Shown here one piece after another: positions 51,038 through 58,768 of a DNA stretch of 64,000 bases (positions within the stretch are counted from its first letter, which is position 1; each line of letters starts with the position of its first letter). The DNA lies in the NCBI RefSeq assembly GCF_000426765.1, contig NZ_KE384568.1, positions 17,698 through 81,697 of the forward strand, in the 5' to 3' direction. Both the position numbers and the translations under genes were made by a program. The notes under the pieces are model-generated. The model saw only the letters and a list, made by a program, of their open reading frames with translations, was not told the origin of the DNA and did no database searches. The stretch is from Vibrio litoralis DSM 17657 (GTDB lineage Bacteria > Pseudomonadota > Gammaproteobacteria > Enterobacterales > Vibrionaceae).

Positions 51038-51467
51038 TATTCCTTATTAAAGCTGAGTATTGATCATGTATTTTTTCTTTTAAATTAGTCGAACTAACTC
51101 CCATCCCATAAGGCATATAAAAAACTTCAACTCCAAGATCTTTCAAGTAATCATATTTTCCATACCAGTCATCACCAATTACAAATCTAGTAATATTTAG
51201 TTTTTTTACCGTTTCTGTATGCTCTAAAACATGTTGAGGAATAACCAAATCAGGATATTTCAACCCTTCAACTATTGCAATTCTCTCTTCAAATGGAACT
51301 GCAGGTGGTTTTTTATAGCTACATACTAATTCGTCTGTACTAACACCCACGATCAATACATCACCTAAACCTCGGCCGTATTTAATCATTTTCAAGTGAT
51401 TACTATGAAACAAATCGAAAGTACCTGATACGTATACTATTTCTTGTTTATTGGTTTCACTAGACAT
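51006..51467 (-). CDS. TagD-like cytidylyltransferase (CDP-polyol synthesis)
   Basis: A 153-residue nucleotidyltransferase of the cytidylyltransferase superfamily. The nucleotide-binding motif is VSGTFDLFHSNHLKMIKYGR (the H-x-x-H is read as HSNH), and the signature ISSTxxR appears as VSSTNLKEKI near the C-terminus. TagD makes CDP-glycerol from CTP and sn-glycerol 3-phosphate. With the TagB-like transferase in the same operon this is the obvious role, though another polyol phosphate is possible. It is slightly longer than TagD (129 residues) and overlaps wzz by eight bases. Confidence 0.85.
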   Translation of the reverse strand: MSSETNKQEIVYVSGTFDLFHSNHLKMIKYGRGLGDVLIVGVSTDELVCSYKKPPAVPFEERIAIVEGLKYPDLVIPQHVLEHTETVKKLNITRFVIGDDWYGKYDYLKDLGVEVFYMPYGMGVSSTNLKEKIHDQYSALIRNSDEHPIPEPK

Positions 51468-52602
51468 TTTCTTCCCTTAGAAATATAAACCGGATAATGA
51501 TAAACAAAGCAGAAATGAACCCTCCCAGAATTAAACCTATAAGCACAATGATTATACGTCTTGGCTTATCCTTGGAAACAGAACGTTCAGGCTGGTCCAA
51601 ATAACGATAAGCTGAAAACTTCACATCTTTATTAATTTCTAATTGGTCTATCTGCTCTAACTTAGAACTTAATTGCTCAAGTCTTGGTTCGATTACGCTT
51701 AAGTTTTTCACTTTACTTAATGCATTTACTTTCGCTGTTAAGGCATCAGAGCCAAGATTAATCGCAAAAATCTCTTTATCACCAAAGTTTTGCAGTGGTT
51801 TATTCACCCCTGCAGCTTGAGCAATATTTAAAGCGTATTCACTGCGCTCTTTTTCAACTAACAAACGCTGCTCAGCTTGCTTAGTTAGCATAATTGATTG
51901 CTGTTTTAGCTCGTTCTTTTTAGAACTAATTGTTGCTGCAAGGTTGTTGAGTGCTTTTTGATGCACTTTAGTATCAACAAAAGCAATGTAGTTATTTAAC
52001 AGCTCAAAACTATCTTGTGAGGTTTCTGCACTTACGGTGATCACATACGGACCATCAACTCTTTTAGCATCTTCAGGTTTAATCGATAAGAACTTATACC
52101 AATCACTGTAAAGCTTGCGTAAAGCACCTTCGTCTTCTGGGTTATCTAAGTCTGCTTTATCTTTTTTAAATATTGCCGAAGTTTCTAAAAAAGCTTTTTT
52201 ATTGCTAGATGAGTTAAATTCATCGATAAATAAATCGTACAGTTTTCTTGCATCAGTTAGCCCATCAAGCGCCTTACTGACCAACACTGTGCCGTCTTCT
52301 TGGTAAACATCAAAAATAGGCTGAAACAGAACAACTTGGTTTTGATATTCACTGTAGTCGCTTACTTGCGGCTCAGCAATCTTAGCCGTTGACGACCACT
52401 GCTCTTTTGCCATTAATGCATAAACAATTGCCAAGGCAGTACAAACAAAAGTACAAGCAATAATTATCCATTTGCCTTTCCATAACGCAGCAAACAACTC
52501 ACGAAGGTCGATTTCATCATCTTGCGGTTGCGGATAGTAGTACTGGGGTGGCATTTGGGGTTGCTGCGCTGCATGGTGCGATGGCGATGGTGGCTGGCTC
52601 AC
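51460..52602 (-). CDS. wzz: O-antigen chain-length determinant Wzz
   Basis: A 380-residue PCP-1 inner-membrane protein that sets the number of O-units. A proline- and glutamine-rich N-terminal tail (QQPQMPPQYYYPQPQDDEID) precedes the first membrane segment (about residues 45-65, WIIIACTFVCTALAIVYALM). The periplasmic coiled-coil domain and C-terminal segment IIIVLIGLILGGFISALFII, in the proline-containing Wzz style, follow. The start is a GTG with AGGAG seven bases ahead. It has no kinase domain, unlike Wzc at 20.5 kb. It is the first gene of the O-antigen operon, directly after the ops element. Confidence 0.93.
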   Translation of the reverse strand: MSQPPSPSHHAAQQPQMPPQYYYPQPQDDEIDLRELFAALWKGKWIIIACTFVCTALAIVYALMAKEQWSSTAKIAEPQVSDYSEYQNQVVLFQPIFDVYQEDGTVLVSKALDGLTDARKLYDLFIDEFNSSSNKKAFLETSAIFKKDKADLDNPEDEGALRKLYSDWYKFLSIKPEDAKRVDGPYVITVSAETSQDSFELLNNYIAFVDTKVHQKALNNLAATISSKKNELKQQSIMLTKQAEQRLLVEKERSEYALNIAQAAGVNKPLQNFGDKEIFAINLGSDALTAKVNALSKVKNLSVIEPRLEQLSSKLEQIDQLEINKDVKFSAYRYLDQPERSVSKDKPRRIIIVLIGLILGGFISALFIIIRFIFLREENV

Positions 52603-52622
52603 TGAGAACTCCTGAAAATTGA

Positions 52623-52634
52623 CACGCTACCGCC
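52623..52634 (-). promoter_or_regulatory. ops element in a JUMPstart leader of the O-antigen operon
   Basis: The minus strand reads GGCGGTAGCGTG, an exact match to the RfaH-recruiting ops sequence. It lies 21 bases upstream of the wzz start. Upstream bases GTTTAACCTTAG fit the wider JUMPstart pattern. A -10-like TAGAAT occurs on the same strand at 52693-52698, about 60 bases further up. The site faces thirteen co-directional genes ending with wecA. Confidence 0.92.
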
Positions 52635-52899
52635 CTAAGGTTAAACGCATCCTCAAGGCGTATCTCTAAAAAGAAAGTAAAAATTTGCGCGGATTCTACC
52701 ACTAACTAGGGTTCTGCGCGAGCGCACCTAGGACAAATCTTAGTCAATATAGCATTCTTATTTATGACACATGACCCACAATTCGCAATAACAAAGGATA
52801 ACTTGATCGAAAACAAAACGCTCTATCCAGATTTCCTAACCCAAAGCTCTTAGTATTCATGAAAATCAGCAGGTTAAACTTTATTAATAAGGCTTACTT
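52635..52899. other. Divergent promoter region wzz/rjg
   Basis: No gene lies here. The minus-strand side carries the O-antigen promoter region (TTGACT at about 52740, TAGAAT at 52693-52698). The plus-strand side drives the beta-CASP gene, whose ribosome binding site is weak (AAGGCTTACTT ahead of the ATG). A GCGC-rich inverted repeat lies around 52714-52724. Confidence 0.45.
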
Positions 52900-54351
52900 A
52901 TGACTACGCGCATGTATCAATTACACGATGAATACCAATATTTTCTTCTCCACCATGGCGGTAAAAATACTGTTACTGGCTCATGCCATGAACTACGTAT
53001 CGATCAGTATGGCATCTTAATTGATTGTGGGCTGTTTCAAGGTAAAGATTCCGCTTCTGATCCCGTTACCGTACTTAATATTGATTTTGATATTCAACAC
53101 ATTGAAGCCTTACTAATTACCCATACCCATATCGACCACATCGGCCGCCTACCTTGGTTACTCGCCGCTGGTTTTGATAAGCCGATTTATTGCACCAAAG
53201 CAACCGCTGCGCTTATTCCAATTATGTTAGAAGATGGCCTAAAACTCCAACTGGGGTTGAATAAGAAGCAGAGATCGTTGATTTTAGAGCGAATTGAAAG
53301 GCTGATTGTGCCTGTGGAGTATGGGGAGTGGGGGAACATTAAAGGAAAAGAAGTTCCTAGTTCCTGGTCCCTAGATAAAAAGCAAAAGAGCAAAAAATCG
53401 CACTCGTTGCTAGTTCGCTTTCAACCTGCGGGTCATATTCTAGGTTCTGCTTATATCGAAGTTAAACTACCGAATGATGAAATCATTGTGTTCTCTGGTG
53501 ATTTAGGGCCGAGTAATACGCCACTGCTGCCGGACCCAATCTCACCTAAATCGGTTGATTACTTGGTAATTGAAACCACTTACGGTAACAAACAACACGA
53601 CGATGTAAGTACTCGCTCACAAAGGTTAGAAAAGATTGTTCAAAAATCATTACAAGATGGCGGCGTGATTTTAATTCCGGCTTTTAGTGTTGGGCGCACG
53701 CAAGAGATTTTATTTGATATCGAACGTTTGATTGAACATAGCATTCAAACCAAAACCACTTCCGATGATTTTTGGCAGCAATTGCCTATCATTTTAGATT
53801 CTCCACTGGCATTAAAAGTCACCAAAGAATACGAGCGTTTCAAGCAACTGTGGAATGATGAATGTACGGCTCTGGATAAAAGCAAAAATGCTAGGCATCC
53901 ACTTTCTTTTGATCAATTAATCACGGTTGATAACCATAAAGAGCATACAAGATTGGTTAATCGACTGGCTTCTACTAACGAACCCGCCATCGTGGTCGCT
54001 GCTAGCGGAATGTGTAGCGGTGGCCGCATTATGAACTACCTACAAGCCCTCCTCCCTCACACACAAACCGATGTAATTCTCGCCGGCTTTCAAGCTTATG
54101 GAACACTTGGCCGCGAACTGCAAGAAGGTGAAAATCATGTTTATATCTCTAATGAGAAGATAAAGGTGGAAGCTGAGGTACATTCAATGTCTGGCTATTC
54201 GGCTCATGCGGATCAGACTGATTTACTGCGGTTTATTGAAGGGATTGAAAAATCACCGAAAAAAATATTTTTGATTCATGGGGAGCCAGAGGTGAAAGGT
54301 AAATTCAAAGAGTTGCTTAAGGCAAGGTTTACAAGCGACGTTATTGTGTAA
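52900..54351 (+). CDS. rjg: MBL-fold/beta-CASP RNA exonuclease-like protein (Rjg)
   Basis: A 483-residue metallo-beta-lactamase-fold protein of the CPSF/RNA-processing type. The zinc motif is THTHIDHIGRLPWLL near residue 70. VRFQPAGHILGSAYIEV and FSGDLGPSNTPLLP follow. The beta-CASP region has IPAFSVGRTQEILFD, AASGMCSGGRIMNYL and SGYSAHADQTDLL. In Vibrio cholerae this gene (rjg) marks the right junction of the O-antigen locus. An in-frame stretch near residues 151-166 (VPSSWSLDKKQKSKK) is encoded by a TAGTTCC-type repeat unit at 53351-53374 plus A-rich flank. It lies in a surface loop of the fold and may be tolerated. Confidence 0.9.
   Translation: MTTRMYQLHDEYQYFLLHHGGKNTVTGSCHELRIDQYGILIDCGLFQGKDSASDPVTVLNIDFDIQHIEALLITHTHIDHIGRLPWLLAAGFDKPIYCTKATAALIPIMLEDGLKLQLGLNKKQRSLILERIERLIVPVEYGEWGNIKGKEVPSSWSLDKKQKSKKSHSLLVRFQPAGHILGSAYIEVKLPNDEIIVFSGDLGPSNTPLLPDPISPKSVDYLVIETTYGNKQHDDVSTRSQRLEKIVQKSLQDGGVILIPAFSVGRTQEILFDIERLIEHSIQTKTTSDDFWQQLPIILDSPLALKVTKEYERFKQLWNDECTALDKSKNARHPLSFDQLITVDNHKEHTRLVNRLASTNEPAIVVAASGMCSGGRIMNYLQALLPHTQTDVILAGFQAYGTLGRELQEGENHVYISNEKIKVEAEVHSMSGYSAHADQTDLLRFIEGIEKSPKKIFLIHGEPEVKGKFKELLKARFTSDVIV
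53351..53374 (+). repeat. Heptamer-repeat insertion inside the rjg-like gene
   Basis: AAGTTCCTAGTTCCTGG with GTCCCTAG is the same sequence as the intergenic heptamer arrays (for example 7024-7062). It is translated in frame, because neither stop in the repeat falls in the reading frame used. Confidence 0.8.
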
Positions 54352-54865
54352 ATTGAGAATAGATCTTCGATGTCTCTTAGGCTCCTCAAGAATGACGAGT
54401 TAATAACAAGCTCAAAAAGGAATGATAGCTCTGTGAAGCCTTTACATTACTGTATAGCCTTACTGAATCCGTCATTTCTGCGAGCTTTATTCCATCCGTC
54501 ATTCCTGCCGAGCCTTAGCGAGAGCGGGAATCTACTCACCACGCGCTGAATGTAGATCCTCGATGTCGCTTAGGCTCCTCAAGGATGACGGTTAATAACA
54601 ACCACAAAGGAATGACGACTTGATACAGACCCCCAAAAGAAATGATAGAGCGTTGAATCCGTCATTTCTGCAAGCTCTACTCCATCCGTCATTCCTGCCG
54701 AGCCTTAGCGAGAGCGGGAATCTACTCACCACGCGCTGAATGTAGATCCTCGATGTCGCTTAGGCTCCTCAAGGATGACGGTTAATAACAACCACAAAGG
54801 AATGACGACTTGATACAGACCTCAAAAAGAAATGACGGCTTAATGCAAACCATAAAGGAAAATCA
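54352..54865. repeat. Tandem duplication, period 190 bases, of a family C palindrome and flank
   Basis: Family C elements start at 54497 and 54687, exactly 190 bases apart. The flanks GAATCCGTCATTTCTGC and AACAACCACAAAGGAATGAC repeat with them. A partial copy (ATAGATCTTCGATGTCTC) lies at about 54359-54398. The end of the second unit, in the form ACCATAAAGGAAAATCA, supplies the ribosome binding site of the GIY-YIG gene. No other gene is seen in this 514-base gap. Confidence 0.88.
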
Positions 54866-55153
54866 ATGATGAACCAGCCTTGTGTGTACATCCTTTCATC
54901 CAATAATAAACAATCGTTATATATTGGTGTCACCAGTCAACTAAAACAGCGTGTATGGCAGCATAAAAACAAACAAGTCAATGGGTTTTCATATAGATAT
55001 AACACTATCAATCTAGTTTATTACGAAATTCATAATGTAATGGAGTCAGCAATTTCAAGGGAGAAACAATTAAAACATTGGAAAAGACAATGGAAAAGCA
55101 ACCTAATTACAGAACACAATAAGGAATGGGTTGATTTATACAATCAACTGTAA
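54866..55153 (+). CDS. Small GIY-YIG nuclease-domain protein
   Basis: A 95-residue single-domain protein of the GIY-YIG superfamily (UPF0213/YhbQ-like size). The two motif halves are CVYILSSNNKQSLYIGVTS (residues 6-24). The helix with the conserved arginine is LKQRVWQHKNKQ, and the glutamate is in ESAISREKQLKHWKRQWK. The group contains nicking nucleases, but most small forms are uncharacterised. It lies immediately after two tandem repeats, between the rjg-like gene and rfaD, which may be chance. AAAGGAA at 54855-54860 gives its ribosome binding site. Confidence 0.87.
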   Translation: MMNQPCVYILSSNNKQSLYIGVTSQLKQRVWQHKNKQVNGFSYRYNTINLVYYEIHNVMESAISREKQLKHWKRQWKSNLITEHNKEWVDLYNQL

Positions 55154-55168
55154 GTGCCTTACTACCTA

Positions 55169-55213
55169 TAGGAGATCCTGAGCTACACTCGTGCCTCGCT
55201 ATTCAGGATGACG
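55169..55213. repeat. Short family D palindrome
   Basis: TAGGAGATCCTGAGCTACAC and CTCGCTATTCAGGATGACG form a reduced copy of the element at 5861-5994. It lies in the 189-base gap ahead of rfaD. Confidence 0.6.
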
Positions 55214-55342
55214 CATATGTTTAGTATTAGTGATGAAAAAACCGTCCTCGGCTCCCGACTATTGAAGTTCGCTTTTATTTCCTCTCTCAACTTATCTTCT
55301 GATATACTTTGCCCTGTCTTTTGAATTCTTTAGGAAGTAAAT

Positions 55343-56287
55343 ATGATTATCGTTACTGGCGGCGCTGGCATGATTGGCAGCAATATTGTTAAAGCATTAA
55401 ATGAAGCTGGTTATAACGACATATTAGTAGTCGACAACCTAAAAAACGGTAAGAAGTTCGTTAATTTAGTCGACTTAGATATCACCGATTACATGGATCG
55501 TGATGACTTCTTAACGCAAATCATGGCTGGCGATGATTTCGGTCCGATTGAAGCGGTTTTCCACGAAGGTGCGTGCTCTGCGACGACTGAGTGGGATGGC
55601 AAATACATGATGCTCAACAACTACGAGTATTCTAAAGAGTTGCTGCATTACTGTGTTGATCGTCAAATTCCATTCCTTTACGCCTCTTCAGCTGCAACCT
55701 ACGGAGCACAAGACCAAGAGTTCATCGAAGAGCGTGAATATGAAGGCGCGCTGAATGTTTACGGTTATTCAAAACAACAATTTGATAACTACGTGCGTCG
55801 TCTATGGGCAGATGCCGAGGCGCACGGTGAAAAGCTTTCTCAAATTACCGGCTTCCGTTACTTCAATGTTTACGGCCCTCGCGAGCAACACAAAGGCAGC
55901 ATGGCTTCAGTGGCGTTCCACTTAAACAACCAATTACTTGCGGGCGAAAATGCAAAATTGTTTGAAGGCAGCGATGAGTTCAAACGTGATTTCATCTACG
56001 TTGGCGATGTATGTAAAGTGAACCTTTGGTTTATGGAACATGGCGTGTCCGGCATTTTCAACTGTGGTACCGGCAAAGCGGAACCTTTCCGTGCAGTTGC
56101 TGAAGCGGTAGTGAAACATCACGGTAAAGGCACGATTGAATCCATCCCATTCCCTGAGCATTTAAAAGGCGCTTACCAAGAATACACCCAAGCGAACCTA
56201 AACAAACTTCGCGCCGCAGGTTGCGATGTTGAATTTAAAACCGTTGCGCAAGGTGTCGCTGAGTATTTGGCTGAGATTAATAAGTAA
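55343..56287 (+). CDS. rfaD: ADP-L-glycero-D-manno-heptose 6-epimerase
   Basis: Also known as gmhD or hldD. Inverts C6 of ADP-D,D-heptose to the L,D form used in the LPS inner core. The 314-residue length is normal. NADP motif [20 protein letters not shown] is at the N-terminus. The catalytic [12 protein letters not shown] and the substrate-domain [20 protein letters not shown] are visible. In V. cholerae gmhD marks the left junction of the O-antigen locus. Here only one small gene separates it from the rjg-like gene. AGGAAG ahead of the ATG is the ribosome binding site. Confidence 0.98.
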   Translation: MIIVTGGAGMIGSNIVKALNEAGYNDILVVDNLKNGKKFVNLVDLDITDYMDRDDFLTQIMAGDDFGPIEAVFHEGACSATTEWDGKYMMLNNYEYSKELLHYCVDRQIPFLYASSAATYGAQDQEFIEEREYEGALNVYGYSKQQFDNYVRRLWADAEAHGEKLSQITGFRYFNVYGPREQHKGSMASVAFHLNNQLLAGENAKLFEGSDEFKRDFIYVGDVCKVNLWFMEHGVSGIFNCGTGKAEPFRAVAEAVVKHHGKGTIESIPFPEHLKGAYQEYTQANLNKLRAAGCDVEFKTVAQGVAEYLAEINK

Positions 56288-56301
56288 GCCGAAATAAAAC
56301 A

Positions 56302-56418
56302 CTGTCATTCCATACATGAGCCTAAGCGAAGAAGATACAGAATCTCCTACCACGTGTTAAGAATTAAACTGTAGGGGATCCTGAACTGCGCTCCTACGTC
56401 GCTTTTCAGCGATGACAG
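56302..56418. repeat. Palindromic dispersed repeat, family D
   Basis: The ends CTGTCATTCC and GCGATGACAG are inverted. Internal AAGCGAAGAAGATACAGAAT and GATCCTGAACTGCGCTCC match 5861-5994. It lies in the 182-base gap between rfaD and lpxM. Confidence 0.75.
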
Positions 56419-56469
56419 ATTAACACTTTAAAATAGCCTTCATATTATAGATAAGTTGATAGAGTATTT

Positions 56470-57441
56470 ATGACCCAGCAACGTAATGACTTTGATGAGA
56501 AAGCGTATAACCCAACTTTTGAATGGTCGTTTCTGGCTCCTAAATATTGGGGAACTTGGGTTGCACTACTCTTTGCCTGTCTGTTCGCATTTTTACCTCG
56601 CGCAGCAAAGCTTAGTTTATCGAAATTTGTTGCCAAACAAGCTATAAAACTAAAGTCAGGGGCGACTCATCGCGCTCGCGTGAACTTACTATTATGCTTC
56701 CCAGAAAAAACCGAATCAGAACGCGAAGCTATCCTATATAACCTATATGTAACTGCTTCTATGTTCATGCTCACCTTCCCTTTATTAACTCTACGCAGTA
56801 AACATTGGTTGGAGAAAAACACGTCCATTCGAGGCTTTGAGCACCTTCAAAACGTACTCGACAATGATGAAAACGTCATTTTATTAGTACCACACACTTG
56901 GTCAATTGATATTCCCGCAGTATTACTTGCCTCTCGAGGATTACCGGTTTCCGCTATGGCCAAAGGTCAAAAGAATAAAGTTGCTGACTGGTTAATGCAT
57001 AAACAACGTGTTCAATACGGTGGTCGTGTGTATGACCGAAGTGTAGGAATCAAACCTTTTATCAAGTCAGTACGTAAAGATAAATACCTAGGTTACTATC
57101 TACCCGATGAAGATCTTGGCCGAGAACATAGTGTTTTTGTTGATTTCTTTGCCACTCAAAAAGCTACGATTTCAGGGTTAGGTCGTTTATCCAAACTCAG
57201 CCAAGCGAAGATCGTTCCTCTGTTTGCTATGATCAACACAGAGACAGGCCAGTTCGAATTAGATTTCTACCCTGCTCTGCCGTTCCCTACGGGCGATGAG
57301 CATCAAGATGCTAGGATGATGAATGAATGTATTGAACATTATGTTTCTGAGAAACCTGAACAATATATGTGGATTTTGCGTTTATTGAAGACAAGACCTG
57401 AAATAGAACTCAACATTTATAAAAACAAGAATATAAACTAA
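56470..57441 (+). CDS. lpxM: Late lipid A acyltransferase LpxM (MsbB)
   Basis: Inner-membrane acyltransferase of 323 residues that adds a secondary fatty acid from acyl-ACP to lipid A. The HX4D catalytic motif is in VPHTWSIDIPAV near residue 140. YYLPDEDLGREHSVFVDFF and the C-terminal QYMWILRLLKTRPE are typical of the LpxL/LpxM family. The membrane segment TWVALLFACLFAFLP lies near residue 30. It is the first of a co-directional LPS set (lpxM-waaL-GT-GT-waaF-waaA), with one base separating it from waaL. Confidence 0.93.
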   Translation: MTQQRNDFDEKAYNPTFEWSFLAPKYWGTWVALLFACLFAFLPRAAKLSLSKFVAKQAIKLKSGATHRARVNLLLCFPEKTESEREAILYNLYVTASMFMLTFPLLTLRSKHWLEKNTSIRGFEHLQNVLDNDENVILLVPHTWSIDIPAVLLASRGLPVSAMAKGQKNKVADWLMHKQRVQYGGRVYDRSVGIKPFIKSVRKDKYLGYYLPDEDLGREHSVFVDFFATQKATISGLGRLSKLSQAKIVPLFAMINTETGQFELDFYPALPFPTGDEHQDARMMNECIEHYVSEKPEQYMWILRLLKTRPEIELNIYKNKNIN

Positions 57442-57442
57442 T

Positions 57443-58768
57443 ATGACTTACTACTCTCTGGCCCAAAAAAATGAATTTTCTCAGAAAACAAACAATTTCA
57501 TGCTTATTGTTTGCTTATTATATGCTACCTGTACAAATCTCATTCCTTTTTTAGGTAGAGCTGCTGAAGTAATCCTATTATTAAGTTTCATATTAATACT
57601 AAAAAGAACAAACTATAAATTTATTAACGACCGATTATTTTTTATATTATTGGCCAGTATATTAATAACAATTATAACATGGATAAATATAAAAATAACA
57701 TATCCAGAATTATCATCTAACATTCCTGACATAAGGTATTTTTCTAGGCTTCTTCTCTTTATCCCTATAGGTTATTGGCTACAAGGAAAGGAAAAAAACA
57801 TCATCTTAATATGGTCTGCTTTTATACTTTCCACCTTCATTTCAACCTTCACAAGAGGGGGGGGGATTTCAGAATGGCAATCGGGACTATCAGGAACGAG
57901 AGTGGACTTTGGGATAATAAATGCTCAACACACTGCACTTATAATGGCAACAATACTTATCATGGCCATACTTTATATCCCCTCAATTGTAAACAATAGA
58001 CATAAAAACAGCATTACAACCCAAGCATCCAAAGGGGTAATCGTATTCATTACAATTATCTTATCCATTGCAGGTCTAATTATATCTCAAACAAGAGGAG
58101 TATGGTTAGCTGTTATTATATCAACATTAATAACTACATTTTTATTCATAACAAAAGTAAACTTTAGGTTTAACTTTAAATTTAAAGTTAAATACATTTT
58201 ATTTTTTTTCATAATAACAATACCTATTGTACTAGTAGGTTATAAATATGAAAACAAAATAGAACCTATTATATCAGAAAGAGTAAAAAATGAAGATTAC
58301 GTGGTATTCAAAGCTCTTGATACTGGTATTGATAATCTTCCATATACAAGCATAGGGATACGATTACATAGTTGGAATGAAGCATTAAAATGGATAAAAG
58401 AAAAACCAATATTAGGTTGGGGTGAAAATGCTAAAAAAGAAATCATGTCAAAATCGAATTTTCCTCAATGGATTAAAGACAGATATAGACACTTGCATAA
58501 CTTTTATTTAGAAACAACCTCGTCATATGGATTTATAGGCTTGTGGATATTGTTATACATATATTACTTTTTACTTAAAAGTGTCAACTATCTATCGATA
58601 GAAAATAAGATTCCTCCTTACATCACTTGGGTTACATATGTGTTTTTTATCGTTTTATTTATCGCCAATTTCTTTGAATCTTACAATTCAATGTGGTCAG
58701 GAAAGTTGGTCTCAAACTTGATATTTTCAGCGAGTTATAGCTACCTTTTATTTGGAAAAAAAGAATGA
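57443..58768 (+). CDS. waaL: O-antigen ligase WaaL, with internal G9 tract
   Basis: A 441-residue polytopic membrane protein (about twelve segments) that joins lipid-linked O-antigen to the lipid A core at the periplasmic face. The ligase family features are IRLHSWNEALKWIKEKPILG near residue 305 and the conserved histidine in YRHLHNFYLETTSSYGFIGL near residue 350. A run of nine G (57857-57865) encodes three glycines at residues 139-141, and a one-base slip there would shift the frame. The gene is AT-rich, unlike lpxM next to it. It overlaps the following glycosyltransferase by four bases. Confidence 0.9.
   Translation: MTYYSLAQKNEFSQKTNNFMLIVCLLYATCTNLIPFLGRAAEVILLLSFILILKRTNYKFINDRLFFILLASILITIITWINIKITYPELSSNIPDIRYFSRLLLFIPIGYWLQGKEKNIILIWSAFILSTFISTFTRGGGISEWQSGLSGTRVDFGIINAQHTALIMATILIMAILYIPSIVNNRHKNSITTQASKGVIVFITIILSIAGLIISQTRGVWLAVIISTLITTFLFITKVNFRFNFKFKVKYILFFFIITIPIVLVGYKYENKIEPIISERVKNEDYVVFKALDTGIDNLPYTSIGIRLHSWNEALKWIKEKPILGWGENAKKEIMSKSNFPQWIKDRYRHLHNFYLETTSSYGFIGLWILLYIYYFLLKSVNYLSIENKIPPYITWVTYVFFIVLFIANFFESYNSMWSGKLVSNLIFSASYSYLLFGKKE
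57857..57865 (+). repeat. G9 homopolymer in waaL
   Basis: Nine consecutive G in a gene of otherwise very low GC. Tracts of this length are classic slipped-strand sites. As written the frame is open (phase ON). Confidence 0.9.
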
